From an uncultured Oscillospiraceae bacterium (GTDB lineage: Bacteria > Bacillota > Clostridia > Oscillospirales > Acutalibacteraceae): a stretch of 20,530 nt of DNA. Of the stretch, positions 1 to 7,623 are shown in pieces. The position numbers and the translations under genes are program-made. Positions within the stretch are counted from its first letter, which is position 1, and the number at the start of each line of letters is the position of its first letter. The stretch lies in the NCBI GenBank assembly GCA_905192745.1, contig CAJJLZ010000036.1, positions 1-20,530 on the forward strand, written 5' to 3'. The notes under the pieces were generated by a model. That model did not search any database and was not told the origin of the DNA. It worked only from the letters and a program-made list of their open reading frames with translations.

Positions 1-96
1 GTATTTTCTGTTACCTTTCTCCTTAATCAAACTGTTTCCCTTGTTGACATATACAGCGAGAGGGTTCCCTCCCGTGCCATCTCCGCTCGGGATCAC
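1..96 (-). CDS. possible 5' end of a gene running off the left edge, PhzF-like hint
   Basis: The minus strand is open from the window edge back into the preceding ACP gene. The only usual start codon in that frame is a GTG at 96, with a weak GGCGGA upstream. The peptide contains GGNPLAVYV, which resembles the GNPLAV signature near the N-terminus of PhzF-family isomerase/epimerase-fold proteins. In that family the motif normally follows a VDVFT-like strand, and this is not clearly present here. The position after the last ACP gene would fit one more pathway enzyme. The reading may be chance, and too little sequence is present to decide. Confidence 0.2.
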   Translation of the reverse strand, partial: MIPSGDGTGGNPLAVYVNKGNSLIKEKGNRKY

Positions 97-202
97 GCAT
101 TCCGCCGAATGCGCGACCGCCCCGCCGCTTTTTGAAAAAACGGTGTAAAAGGTTGGCGCAGGTATTTTCCGAATCGGCTTCTTTGTGCCTGTATTTTCCG
201 GT

Positions 203-463
203 TTATTCCGCCGCGGACCGCGCCATTTCGGTGATTTTCCGAATGGTATTCATGGCGGAAAACAGCATTCCCTCATCCGGGATAAGCAGATCGAAGGTCT
301 TTTCCAGTTCCACCACCGCCGCGACGTAGCCCAGAGAATCCATCCCCAAAGCGGAAAGGTCGTCATCCTCCTGTCCGGGGAGGAGCTCCAGCGATGCCGC
401 GCGATTCACCGCCGCACGGACGGAATCCAGGGTGATTTCCAGCCGGGTTCCCGGTTCAGCCAT
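203..463 (-). CDS. free-standing acyl/peptidyl carrier protein (86 aa)
   Basis: This is a small acidic carrier protein of about normal length. The motif GMDSLGYV places the phosphopantetheine-accepting serine at residue 43, followed by the usual helix II (residues 44-56) and a helical C-terminus. The start is an ATG preceded by GGAGG at a 9-base spacing. It overlaps the 3' end of the upstream CYTH gene by 8 bp, a mark of translational coupling. Family knowledge says such proteins hold acyl or aminoacyl groups as thioesters. The ligase upstream in the same operon is the obvious candidate to load it. It is the second carrier in the cluster, the other being the C-terminal domain of the BtrH-like protein. 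What it carries cannot be read from the sequence. Confidence 0.9.
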   Translation of the reverse strand: MAEPGTRLEITLDSVRAAVNRAASLELLPGQEDDDLSALGMDSLGYVAAVVELEKTFDLLIPDEGMLFSAMNTIRKITEMARSAAE

Positions 464-1124
464 GGCCTGACGCCTCCTTCCGCTCTCTTTCCCCTTGGCC
501 GTTCATTTCCTCTATCCGGCCGGAGAAGCCCAGATCCGCCGTTTCTCCGATTTCCGGTTTTCCCTCCCGCGCGGCGAAAAAACGAGTCGCCTTTCCCGCC
601 CCCGCCGTGGTTTCGGACACGCCAAGCTCCCGCAGGAGCAGCCGGGCGCGTTCGCGTGCTTCGGGCCGGAACTCCAGCTCCAATTCGTAATCGGTACGGC
701 CTTCGTAAAAATTCACATCGAAATCCATCCGCAGTCCGTCCGGCAGGCGGAACCGGGTGCGATGGGTGGTCAGGTTTCCCTGCAGCTCAAAAAAGCAGTC
801 CGGAAAACCGGCCAGCTGCAGCCGCCGGGGCAAAGCGCTCAGTACGCAGCAGCGTTCCTCGCTGTGCCGGTAAGCGGTCGGGCCGGAACAGGGCGCCTTG
901 CTTTGAAGCCACAGTCCCGCCTCGGTCAGCCGTACCCGCAGGGTGATTTCCCTTGAACGGAGCAGCCCTTCCCCGGTATCGTAGTAGTAATTGACCTGCA
1001 CGGCATCCTTGCGCGGAACCGTAGGAAACAGCGCCTCCACCCGCTCCATAAGCGCGTAAAACGAGGGGCTGTCCAGCAGAATTTTATATTCGTTTTCCGA
1101 GTGATCCCCCATTGTAATTATCAT
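456..1124 (-). CDS. CYTH / triphosphate tunnel metalloenzyme family protein (222 aa)
   Basis: The protein opens with ENEYK (E10, E12, K14), the ExExK signature of the CYTH superfamily (class IV adenylate cyclases, thiamine triphosphatases, inorganic triphosphatases). Other tunnel-strand features are present: NYYYDT near 45, the basic strand TLRVRL near 61 with a lysine at QSKAP, the acidic strand YELELE near 151, and a late KATRFF basic motif. The members bind triphosphate through a beta tunnel with a divalent metal, so a phosphohydrolase or phosphotransfer role is likely, substrate unknown. The last 35 or so residues are charged and look like a tail. The start may be ATG 1124 or the ATG at 1112; AAAGG sits very close to the first. 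Finding this family inside an ACP operon is unusual. Confidence 0.82.
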   Translation of the reverse strand: MIITMGDHSENEYKILLDSPSFYALMERVEALFPTVPRKDAVQVNYYYDTGEGLLRSREITLRVRLTEAGLWLQSKAPCSGPTAYRHSEERCCVLSALPRRLQLAGFPDCFFELQGNLTTHRTRFRLPDGLRMDFDVNFYEGRTDYELELEFRPEARERARLLLRELGVSETTAGAGKATRFFAAREGKPEIGETADLGFSGRIEEMNGQGERERKEASGHG

Positions 1125-1163
1125 GCCTTTCTTCGGCTATTTGTGTCAACGGTACAAACAGCG

Positions 1164-1210
1164 GCGTGAAAAAATTCCTCTTACGGTTTCAGCCAACTGT
1201 ATTTTCACGC
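1164..1210. repeat. 9-bp inverted repeat between ligase and CYTH genes
   Basis: GCGTGAAAA at 1164-1172 is matched by TTTTCACGC at 1202-1210, separated by 29 bases, in the 110-bp gap between the ligase and CYTH genes. There is no T-run that would make a convincing terminator. It could be a leader structure or partial attenuator inside the operon, or chance. Confidence 0.3.
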
Positions 1211-1234
1211 TATTTCATTCTTCCATCGGCGGCA

Positions 1235-2632
1235 TCAGGCATCGATCCGGGGCCGCAGGAGCTTGCCGGAAGCGTTGCGCTCCAGCCGCTCCACAAATTC
1301 CACCGTATCGGGAATCTGGTAAGGGGAAAGCCGCCGTCGGCAAACGTCCAAAAAATCCGACCGGGTGGCGGCCGGATCGGCCATAACCACCTTGACGGCG
1401 ATCCGCCGGCTTCCCCTCCCGTCGGGAAGGCCGTAAGCCAGCGCCTCCCGAACCCGCTCGTCCTGCTCCAGCGCGTTTTCGATCTCCTGCGGATAGATGT
1501 TCATCCCCGCCCGGATAATCAGGTTATCCCGCCGGGAACGGATGGACGCCATCCCCTCCCCGTCCATCACGGCGATATCGCCGGTATGGAGCCAGCCATC
1601 CCGGAGAACCCGCGCGGTCTGCTCCGGCTGGCGGTAGTAACCCTTCATCAGGCTGGGCCCGCTTACCAGCAGTTCTCCTGCTTCTCCGGCCGGAAGATCC
1701 CGCCCCTGCTCATCCACAACCCGCAGCCGGAGGGAGGGCAGAGGCACGCCCACGCTGGCCGGTTTTTCATCAAACCGCTCGGGCGGCAGCCAGCAGACCC
1801 GGGGACTGGCCTCGGTCAGCCCATAGACATTATAAATGGCAGCGTCCGGCAGCATCGACCGCATTCCCGCCGCCACGGCGGGAGTCAGGCACTCCCCGCT
1901 GACCGCCGCCGTACGCAGGCCGACCGGCTCCGGAAGGCGGGACGCCAGCAGGCTGAGATGATAAAAAAGAGTCGGCGTGCCGCACAGCACGGTGATTTTT
2001 TCCGACCGGACGGTTTCCAGTATCCGGGCGGGATTGAACGCGCCGTCGTACAGGACGATATCCACGCCCCGGATCAGGGAAATCAGGAATTCCCCGGTCA
2101 GCACCGCGCAGTGATACAGAGGGCGGGAAATCAGAATGCGGTCCGGCGGCCCGATCCGGAAATAGCTTTCGATATCCCGCAGATTGGCGGCCAGTCCCCG
2201 GCCGGTAATCATCGCCCCCTTGGGACGGCCGGTGGTGCCGGAGGTACACATAATCAGCTCCACGCCGGACAGGTCGTCTTCCTCCGTTTTCGCATCCGGC
2301 AGAAGGCTGTCCCGCCGCTCCAGCCGGAGTTCTCCGCCCCGATCGGTCAGGAACCGGGTCAGCCCCACGCTCTCCACAATTTTTCGGCAGTGCTCCTCCC
2401 CATAGCGGGGGGAAAGAGGCACCGCCGTCGCCCCGGCGGCGAAGCAGGCAAGCAGTCCCCGGGCGGTGTTCAGCTCCGACGAGCAGTCCAGCCCGATCGT
2501 CCCCTTCGGCAGACCGCGCGAAAGCCGGAGCGCCTGCCCAACCAGTCCGGCAAAGGTCAGCGTTTCTCCCCCGCCGCTCACCGTGGCGTTCGGATGTTCC
2601 CGCATTCGGGCGGTTAAAAAATCCCAGATCAA
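1235..2632 (-). CDS. AMP-forming acyl ligase of the ANL superfamily (465 aa)
   Basis: All core adenylation motifs are visible: the P-loop TSGTTGRPKGA (130-140), NVYGLTEAS (268-276), WLHTGD (347-352), the hinge region RRDNLIIRAGMNIYP (367-381) and the C-terminal catalytic lysine in NASGKLLR (K457). The family activates a carboxylic acid as acyl-AMP and passes it to CoA or to a carrier-protein thiol. At 465 residues it is short for an acyl-CoA synthetase and close to stand-alone aryl/acyl-ACP ligases. Two carrier domains encoded in the operon favour an ACP acceptor (inference). The start is TTG at 2632: GGGAGG lies 8 bases before it, while a nearby in-frame alternative has no usable spacing. 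The gene follows the BtrH-ACP gene after 27 bp. Confidence 0.9.
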   Translation of the reverse strand: MIWDFLTARMREHPNATVSGGGETLTFAGLVGQALRLSRGLPKGTIGLDCSSELNTARGLLACFAAGATAVPLSPRYGEEHCRKIVESVGLTRFLTDRGGELRLERRDSLLPDAKTEEDDLSGVELIMCTSGTTGRPKGAMITGRGLAANLRDIESYFRIGPPDRILISRPLYHCAVLTGEFLISLIRGVDIVLYDGAFNPARILETVRSEKITVLCGTPTLFYHLSLLASRLPEPVGLRTAAVSGECLTPAVAAGMRSMLPDAAIYNVYGLTEASPRVCWLPPERFDEKPASVGVPLPSLRLRVVDEQGRDLPAGEAGELLVSGPSLMKGYYRQPEQTARVLRDGWLHTGDIAVMDGEGMASIRSRRDNLIIRAGMNIYPQEIENALEQDERVREALAYGLPDGRGSRRIAVKVVMADPAATRSDFLDVCRRRLSPYQIPDTVEFVERLERNASGKLLRPRIDA

Positions 2633-2659
2633 TACGCAATCCTCCCTTTTTTGTCCCGG

Positions 2660-2920
2660 TCAGCGGGCAAGGTAGCGTTCCGCCAGCCCGTAGAGGTCGC
2701 CGACCGTTTCGAGCGTCTGGGGATCCAGATCCGCCTCGTCGATCCGGATGGCGAGCGCTTCCTCCAGCGACACCACCAGCTCCACCATTTTCAGGCTGTC
2801 AAAACCAAGATCCTCCCGCAGCCGGGTGTTCCCGTCAATCCTTTCCGCTTCGGGCCGCCCCTCCAGCATGGTCAGGGAAGCCGTCACCTCGTTGATCGTC
2901 CGCTTTGCCGATTCCATCAT
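2660..2920 (-). CDS. possible internal translation start giving a free ACP (86 aa)
   Basis: Inside the fusion gene, in frame, two consecutive ATG codons (2920 and 2917) are preceded by AAGGAAG at a 5-base spacing on the minus strand, a ribosome site as good as those of the real genes. Starting there would give an 86-residue carrier, exactly the length of the other ACP in the cluster. The codon run just before it (GRKEEKMM) looks like a ribosome site read through as protein. So the gene may make both a fused and a free ACP, or may be a read-through fusion of two formerly separate genes. This is an inference from sequence signals only. Confidence 0.4.
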   Translation of the reverse strand: MMESAKRTINEVTASLTMLEGRPEAERIDGNTRLREDLGFDSLKMVELVVSLEEALAIRIDEADLDPQTLETVGDLYGLAERYLAR

Positions 2921-3823
2921 TTTTTCTTCCTTTCTTCCGGCCGGTATTCCGCCGTTCTTTGTCAGCTGCGTCCGCAGACGCTCCGAAAGAAGAAGCTCCT
3001 CCTCGTTCAGTTCGGTAAACAGGGCAAACAGCCGTTCCCGGGACACGCCCTGCTTCAGGTTCAGGTATTCGAACAAAGCGTACCGTTTCTCCGCCCGCCG
3101 GATGGGTTCCTCCATGAAGGCGGTGTCGGTATAGGCGGCGTAATATTCCCGCATCTGACGCCGTGTGAGCTTATATACGCCGGTCAGATCCCGCAGCCGC
3201 TGTTCCGGTCGGTCCACCCCGTTTATATCTTCGGGGAAGAAATGGAACGGCTCCAGCTCCTCAGCCCTGAACAGACGGCGGGTATGCCGTTTACAGTCGT
3301 CCGCCGGCGTGTTTTCCCGGAGGACGGCGATACGCAGATACCGCCCGGCATAAGCCTCCTCCCACGCCTCCGCCGGACAAAAGGCCGTGGATGCGGGAAT
3401 ATCGTTAATCAGCCGGAGTCCGGCGCCCTCCGGCAGCGCCCGGACGTAGTGATCGTCCCGCAGTCCCCTGGCGCCCAGAACGTTCCGGGCAAAGACCGGA
3501 CGAACCATCGTCAGCACCGCCTCGTCCTTTCCCGCGTTCCGGACCGCGGTCAGGGCCTCCGCCGCGTCCCCGGCGTGCATCGTTACCGAAAGGAGCCCCT
3601 CCTCCCGCAGCAATGTCTGAATACGGGGGATGCGTTCAAACCGTTCAAACCGTTCCCCCTGCCGGACGATGCGGTAGAACAGCTCCTTCATCGGAATGGC
3701 GCTGTTGGCGTACAGCCGGGTAATATCCCACCCCCGGCCGTCCAGCAGACGGAGAATTTGATTTTCCACGCAGGAGAGACCGTACACCGGCTTTTCTCCC
3801 GCGGTATCCAACCTGTCAGGCAT
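2660..3823 (-). CDS. BtrH/C39-like cysteine transferase domain fused to a C-terminal ACP (387 aa)
   Basis: The first 300 residues resemble the N-terminal domain of BtrH-type acyltransferases, which have a papain/C39-like fold and move an acyl group from an ACP to an amine. Visible support is GLSCVENQ with C18, DDHYVRAL with H125 and LINDIPA with D141, in the order and spacing of a Cys-His-Asp set. The match is at motif level. Residues 302-387 are a carrier protein with GFDSLKMVE (Ser343). The reading frame is open further upstream, but the start chosen is ATG 3823: AAGGGG lies 6 bases before it and it overlaps the end of the kinase gene by 8 bp. The fusion of a putative ACP-dependent acyltransferase with an ACP supports a thioester-handling role. 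A protease-like or purely structural role is the alternative. Confidence 0.72.
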   Translation of the reverse strand: MPDRLDTAGEKPVYGLSCVENQILRLLDGRGWDITRLYANSAIPMKELFYRIVRQGERFERFERIPRIQTLLREEGLLSVTMHAGDAAEALTAVRNAGKDEAVLTMVRPVFARNVLGARGLRDDHYVRALPEGAGLRLINDIPASTAFCPAEAWEEAYAGRYLRIAVLRENTPADDCKRHTRRLFRAEELEPFHFFPEDINGVDRPEQRLRDLTGVYKLTRRQMREYYAAYTDTAFMEEPIRRAEKRYALFEYLNLKQGVSRERLFALFTELNEEELLLSERLRTQLTKNGGIPAGRKEEKMMESAKRTINEVTASLTMLEGRPEAERIDGNTRLREDLGFDSLKMVELVVSLEEALAIRIDEADLDPQTLETVGDLYGLAERYLAR

Positions 3824-4511
3824 AGCGCACCCCTTGTTTTCTTTCTCTTCCGCCGTTGCCGGCTTTCTGTTCCCGCTTTTCCGCCAGAACATTCTCCACC
3901 GCCCCCCAGACCCGGCGGAAGGTCTCGTCTTCCGCCCTGTCGCTCGGCACCAGCACTCCGTTTCGTCCGGCGGCCAGTCCGCGATATTCCTGCCGCAGGC
4001 GGTGCTGCAATTCCACATCGATATACCGTTCCCTTTCCTCCTCCCGGCTGCGGACCCGCCGGATGGCGGTATCCACGTCCACATCGAGGAAAAAAGCCGC
4101 GTCCGGCTGGGGGATATCCCGGGCAATCTCATAAATCCACCGGTCCCGCAGATAGCCCCGGGCATGCAGGTTGGCCAGACAGGAATAGAAATACCGGTCG
4201 CTGATTACAATCTTCCCCGCGGCGAGGGCGGGAGCGATCACCCGGTTGGAATGCTGCACCCGATCGCTCGCCGCCAGCAGAGACAGACTGCGGTAGTCGT
4301 ATTCCCCATGTTCGGGGGTATCCATATAGGTGCGGAAAATCGCGGATTTCCGGACAAAATCCGTGGGCTGTTTGGTCAGCATCACCGGCAGTCCCCGCTC
4401 CTCCAGCGCCTCCTTCAGGCGGCGGATCATGGTAGTTTTTCCGCAGCCGTCCAGACCGCAGAAGGTGAACAGCAGTCCGGAGGAGCGGTTGGGCTTCATT
4501 GTCAGTTCCAT
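3816..4511 (-). CDS. thymidylate-kinase-like P-loop nucleotide kinase (231 aa)
   Basis: The Walker A motif GLDGCGKT lies at 19-26. The LTKQP segment near 45, the region before ISDRYFYS (about 105) with its DRY-type motif, and an arginine-rich lid (RRVRSREEERER) follow the layout of dTMP kinases. The length fits the family (about 210-230). The start is ATG 4511 with AAGGAGA 9 bases upstream; longer in-frame extensions lie inside the neighbouring gene. It overlaps the nucleotidyltransferase by 10 bp and the BtrH-ACP gene by 8 bp, so it is tightly built into the operon. A housekeeping dTMP kinase would be odd here; a specialised phosphorylation of a pathway metabolite is a plausible inference. 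The DRY-type motif agrees with thymidylate kinases, but substrate specificity cannot be read. Confidence 0.82.
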   Translation of the reverse strand: MELTMKPNRSSGLLFTFCGLDGCGKTTMIRRLKEALEERGLPVMLTKQPTDFVRKSAIFRTYMDTPEHGEYDYRSLSLLAASDRVQHSNRVIAPALAAGKIVISDRYFYSCLANLHARGYLRDRWIYEIARDIPQPDAAFFLDVDVDTAIRRVRSREEERERYIDVELQHRLRQEYRGLAAGRNGVLVPSDRAEDETFRRVWGAVENVLAEKREQKAGNGGRERKQGVRYA

Positions 4512-5695
4512 ACGGTTGTCTCCTTTCCCCTGTTTTCCGGGGCTTTTCCGGTTTCTTCGCTTTCTTTGCTTTCCCTGTCCTCTCCGATCTCGCGCAGACG
4601 GTTCCGCCGGTCGCCGCAGAACAGCCAGTCCACCGGATCCATCGCATAGGCGAATACCTTTCCCTCCGACGGATAGACGATCCGGTTCATGAAGGAACGG
4701 TCCGCCGGGCATACGGCGTCGATCAGCCGGTCCACCGCGCCGCTGCGGATATCGAACAGGCGGCGGGTATAGGCAAAGCTGTAAGCGCATTCTTTTTCCA
4801 GTCCGCAAACGGCGGCGGCCTCCGCCAGCCGGTCTGCCTGCTCCTCGGTCATCTCCCGCAGAAAGAGATAGATATCGCAGAATTTATAAAGGGACAAATC
4901 CCGTCCCATCCGCACCCAATCGTACACCGTCGCCTCTTTATACAGATGGGCGCAGAGATGCAGAAGAAAATCCCCGTCCGCCAGAGTAAACAGCCGCCCC
5001 GAAGGGGTGACGACGGACGGTTCGGCCCGCCGCAGAAAAAGGGGCAGCGCGTCCGACTCCTGCCGCGGCTGGAAGTCGAGAGAAAAATTGATGTCCACCT
5101 CGGCGAACGGCATATGGGGCCGTCCCGTCTCCCGGAGAAAGGGGACGGTCTCGCCGCGGTTCATACGGGAAGCGACGATCTCCCGGCGGTCGGCGGGAAC
5201 AAACACGCCGCTGCGGATATGCCCCTGCCGGAAACCCGCGGCTTTGAGACGGTCGGCGGCCCGGGTAACATCCTTCGGCTCCACCAGCACGTCGAAATCG
5301 TTCGAGGTACGCAGTCCCGCCGGATACCGCGACGCCAGATACGCCCCCTTGAGGAATGCGTAGCGGAAATCCGCGCCGGCGAATATCCGGCTCAGTTCGT
5401 CCAGCCCGGCGAGAAAATCCTCTGTCTTCCCCCGCCCGGCGGCATAGGCCGTCTGCAGGGCGTTCCGAAATTCCCGGTTCACCCGTCCGAGCAGCCCCTG
5501 CTCTCTCAGCACAAAAAAGGCGACTCCGCCCATCCGGTTGTACAGAAGCTGGCCCAGCACCCAGGGAAAGTCCAGAGCGTCGTCCAGCAGTCCTTCCAGC
5601 CGCTCCTTCCGGCAGTCGAGGAAGCGGCAAAGCTCCAGCACCAGCGCCTTTTCTTTTTCATAACCCGTTTCACAGGCTTTATAGATTACCGACAT
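4502..5695 (-). CDS. nucleotidyltransferase-fold protein, NTP_transf_5-like (397 aa)
   Basis: The central motif set AFLKGAYLASRYP (113-125) followed by RTSNDFDVLV (129-138) matches the nucleotidyltransferase family often annotated as NTP_transf_5, where a KG pair precedes a DxD metal site. The acids D133 and D135 are present, and EVDINF (199-204) supplies a possible third acid. Family members occur in lasso-peptide, polysaccharide and other export or biosynthesis loci, with function mostly unproven. They are expected to transfer a nucleotide to an acceptor. The start ATG 5695 has AAGGAAGG 6 bases upstream. The extreme C-terminus (about 365-397) is charged and low in complexity. It is the first enzyme gene after the exporters, and its end overlaps the kinase gene. 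Confidence 0.78.
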   Translation of the reverse strand: MSVIYKACETGYEKEKALVLELCRFLDCRKERLEGLLDDALDFPWVLGQLLYNRMGGVAFFVLREQGLLGRVNREFRNALQTAYAAGRGKTEDFLAGLDELSRIFAGADFRYAFLKGAYLASRYPAGLRTSNDFDVLVEPKDVTRAADRLKAAGFRQGHIRSGVFVPADRREIVASRMNRGETVPFLRETGRPHMPFAEVDINFSLDFQPRQESDALPLFLRRAEPSVVTPSGRLFTLADGDFLLHLCAHLYKEATVYDWVRMGRDLSLYKFCDIYLFLREMTEEQADRLAEAAAVCGLEKECAYSFAYTRRLFDIRSGAVDRLIDAVCPADRSFMNRIVYPSEGKVFAYAMDPVDWLFCGDRRNRLREIGEDRESKESEETGKAPENRGKETTVWN

Positions 5696-5853
5696 GGCGG
5701 CCTTCCTTTCTTTTCACACGTTTTCAGCAAGCGATGATTTCATCCGGATATGAAGATTTTCGGGCGAAACGGGGATCCGGCAAGGCTTTTTAACGCGGCA
5801 GGGCGCCCGCTTTTGCCGAAAAGATTTCCGGAGCCGATTTCATCATCGCTTTT
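5696..5853. other. 158-bp gap between exporter and enzyme genes, with matching repeats
   Basis: AAGCGATGAT (5729-5738) and its reverse complement ATCATCGCTT (5842-5851) face each other across about 100 bp. GATTTCATC also occurs as a direct repeat at 5736-5744 and 5836-5844, and GATGATTTCATC (5733-5744) is itself nearly palindromic. It is the largest gap inside the operon, so a promoter, operator or RNA processing site could lie here. No clear -35/-10 pair or terminator is visible. A tiny minus-strand frame of 18 codons (5790-5846) has no ribosome site. Confidence 0.4.
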
Positions 5854-7620
5854 TTAAGAACTGCGCACAATTTTCCGATAAAAGCTGCTGCTTTCCAGCA
5901 GTTCTTCCCGATCGCCGTATCCGGCTACCGTGCCGTCCTCGATTACGACCGTTTTTCCGGCGCGGAGAACCGCCGACGGCTTGTGGGAAATCACCAGCAC
6001 CGTCCTGTCCCGGGAAATCCCGTCGATCGCGCGGTTTACTGCGTCCTCCGACTGCCGGTCCAAAGCGCTGGTCGCTTCGTCGAAGATCAGAATTTTCGGG
6101 CGGCGGAGCAGAGCCTGCGCAATGGCGAGACGCTGCCGCTGTCCGCCGGACAGCCGGACGCCCCGTTCCCCCACGAGGGTGTTGAAGCCGTCGGGAAGAG
6201 CGCGGATTACGGACAGGATATTCGCCTGACGGCAGACGGACTCCAGTTCCTCGTCGGATGCGTTCGGCGCGGCGAGCAGCAGATTGTCCCGAATGCTCAT
6301 GTTGAACAGCACGCCGTCCTGCATCACTACCCCGATCTGCCGGTGAAGGCAGGCGCGGGTCAGCGTATTCGCCGGCACGCCGTCAAAGAGGACCGTTCCC
6401 TCCTGCGGCTCGTACAGGCCGAGAATCAGCTTCACCAGCGTTGTTTTTCCACAGCCGCTTCGGCCGACCACCGCGATGTAATCCCCCTTTGAAATCTCGA
6501 GATTCACGCTGCGAAGGGTCCGGCCTTCCCCCTGTTCATAAGAAAAGGAAACGTCCCGCAGGGAAAGCCCCCCCTGCAGCTCGATATCCCGGCGGTGTTC
6601 TTCCGGCTCTTCCGGGAAAGCGAGGGTTTCGAACACCCGGTTGTAATACGGGGCGTTCACCCGCAGCTGCACCCGTTTTCCGTTAAGGGTATCCAGCGCG
6701 GTGAGGAGCATCCCGAAATACTCTCCGAACATGACGAGCGTTCCCACGCTGATCCGGCCGTCCATCACGGCGAACGCCCCAATAACGTATACCAGCACCT
6801 TCGTCAGGTAGTTGGATTTGAAATCGGTGAACACCTCGCCGTAAAACCAGTACCGTATCCACCGCATCCCCAGCCGGGCGAGAACGGCGCGGTAGGCTTT
6901 GAACCGGCCGATGAAATCCTCCTCCACACACTGCGCTTTAATCTCCTTCCAAAACTGAAGGGCGTTGTGTTCAAAGGTATAATATTCCTCGTTGACCTGA
7001 CGAATTTCCTCGTTCACCTTCTGCGAGCCCTTCCCGATACCGTGGTTGATAAGGAAAACCGGCGGCACGACAAGCAGACAGAGCAGGGTCATCCGCCTGT
7101 CCAGCCACAAAACCATTCCCAGCGAGAACGCCGCAGTAAACAGGGCGGCCAGCCAGTCCGCCGCCTGCTCCCGGATAAAATTGCCCAGACTGTCCACATC
7201 GTCCATCAGCCGCATTTTCAGATCGCCCGGGTCCTTTTTCTCATATTCCGGCCAGGGAAGGCGGAGGATTTTTCCCCAGACCTCCCCCCGAAGCGTCAGG
7301 GTGAAACGGTTCAGCAGCCGGTTGGAGCAAAAGAGGGAAATTGCCCCCAGCAGCGTCTGCGCCCCGAATACCAGCAGAAAACCGGCGGCCAGCGGGCCGA
7401 GAAGGGCGATGTTCCGCTCCCCCATCACTTCGTCGATCAGCGTCCGGGTCAGCTGGGGCGGAATCATCGCCAGCGGCACCCCCGCCGCACCGGCCAGAAG
7501 CAAAAGGGCTATCGAGCCTTTGGAGGCGGCAATGTAGGGGGCGATCCGCCGAAGGACGGCCAGCCTTCCCGTCCGCCGCCGGGTTTGTTCTTTATTTCGC
7601 ATGGCTTTTGGTTTTCTCAT
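5854..7620 (-). CDS. ABC exporter, fused membrane and ATPase domains (588 aa)
   Basis: A six-helix exporter membrane domain (about 25-310) precedes an ATPase domain with Walker A GRSGCGKT (386-393), a Q-loop at VVMQDG, signature LSGGQ (490-494), Walker B LIFDEATSALD (511-521) and an H-loop in ISHK. All catalytic residues look intact. The start ATG 7620 is served by GGAGG 10 bases upstream inside the end of the preceding exporter gene; only 3 bp separate the genes. Two half-transporters in tandem normally form a heterodimer. The family moves peptides, lipids or small secondary metabolites outward. The link to the ACP enzymes downstream suggests it exports the pathway product or its carrier-released form (inference). 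Confidence 0.92.
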   Translation of the reverse strand: MRKPKAMRNKEQTRRRTGRLAVLRRIAPYIAASKGSIALLLLAGAAGVPLAMIPPQLTRTLIDEVMGERNIALLGPLAAGFLLVFGAQTLLGAISLFCSNRLLNRFTLTLRGEVWGKILRLPWPEYEKKDPGDLKMRLMDDVDSLGNFIREQAADWLAALFTAAFSLGMVLWLDRRMTLLCLLVVPPVFLINHGIGKGSQKVNEEIRQVNEEYYTFEHNALQFWKEIKAQCVEEDFIGRFKAYRAVLARLGMRWIRYWFYGEVFTDFKSNYLTKVLVYVIGAFAVMDGRISVGTLVMFGEYFGMLLTALDTLNGKRVQLRVNAPYYNRVFETLAFPEEPEEHRRDIELQGGLSLRDVSFSYEQGEGRTLRSVNLEISKGDYIAVVGRSGCGKTTLVKLILGLYEPQEGTVLFDGVPANTLTRACLHRQIGVVMQDGVLFNMSIRDNLLLAAPNASDEELESVCRQANILSVIRALPDGFNTLVGERGVRLSGGQRQRLAIAQALLRRPKILIFDEATSALDRQSEDAVNRAIDGISRDRTVLVISHKPSAVLRAGKTVVIEDGTVAGYGDREELLESSSFYRKIVRSS

Positions 7621-7623
7621 CTC

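Noticed and set aside
185..956. Long plus-strand open frames opposite the ACP and CYTH genes
   Set aside because: They are GC-rich shadows. The products are proline/arginine-rich with no domain, and the minus strand has clear family motifs and ribosome sites.
1166..2617. A 483-codon plus-strand frame opposite the acyl ligase
   Set aside because: The ligase on the minus strand has all adenylation motifs; the plus frame has no motif and low-complexity composition.
5790..5846. 18-codon minus-strand frame that could be a small peptide precursor near the exporters
   Set aside because: It has no ribosome site, no leader-core look, and overlaps the repeats in the gap.
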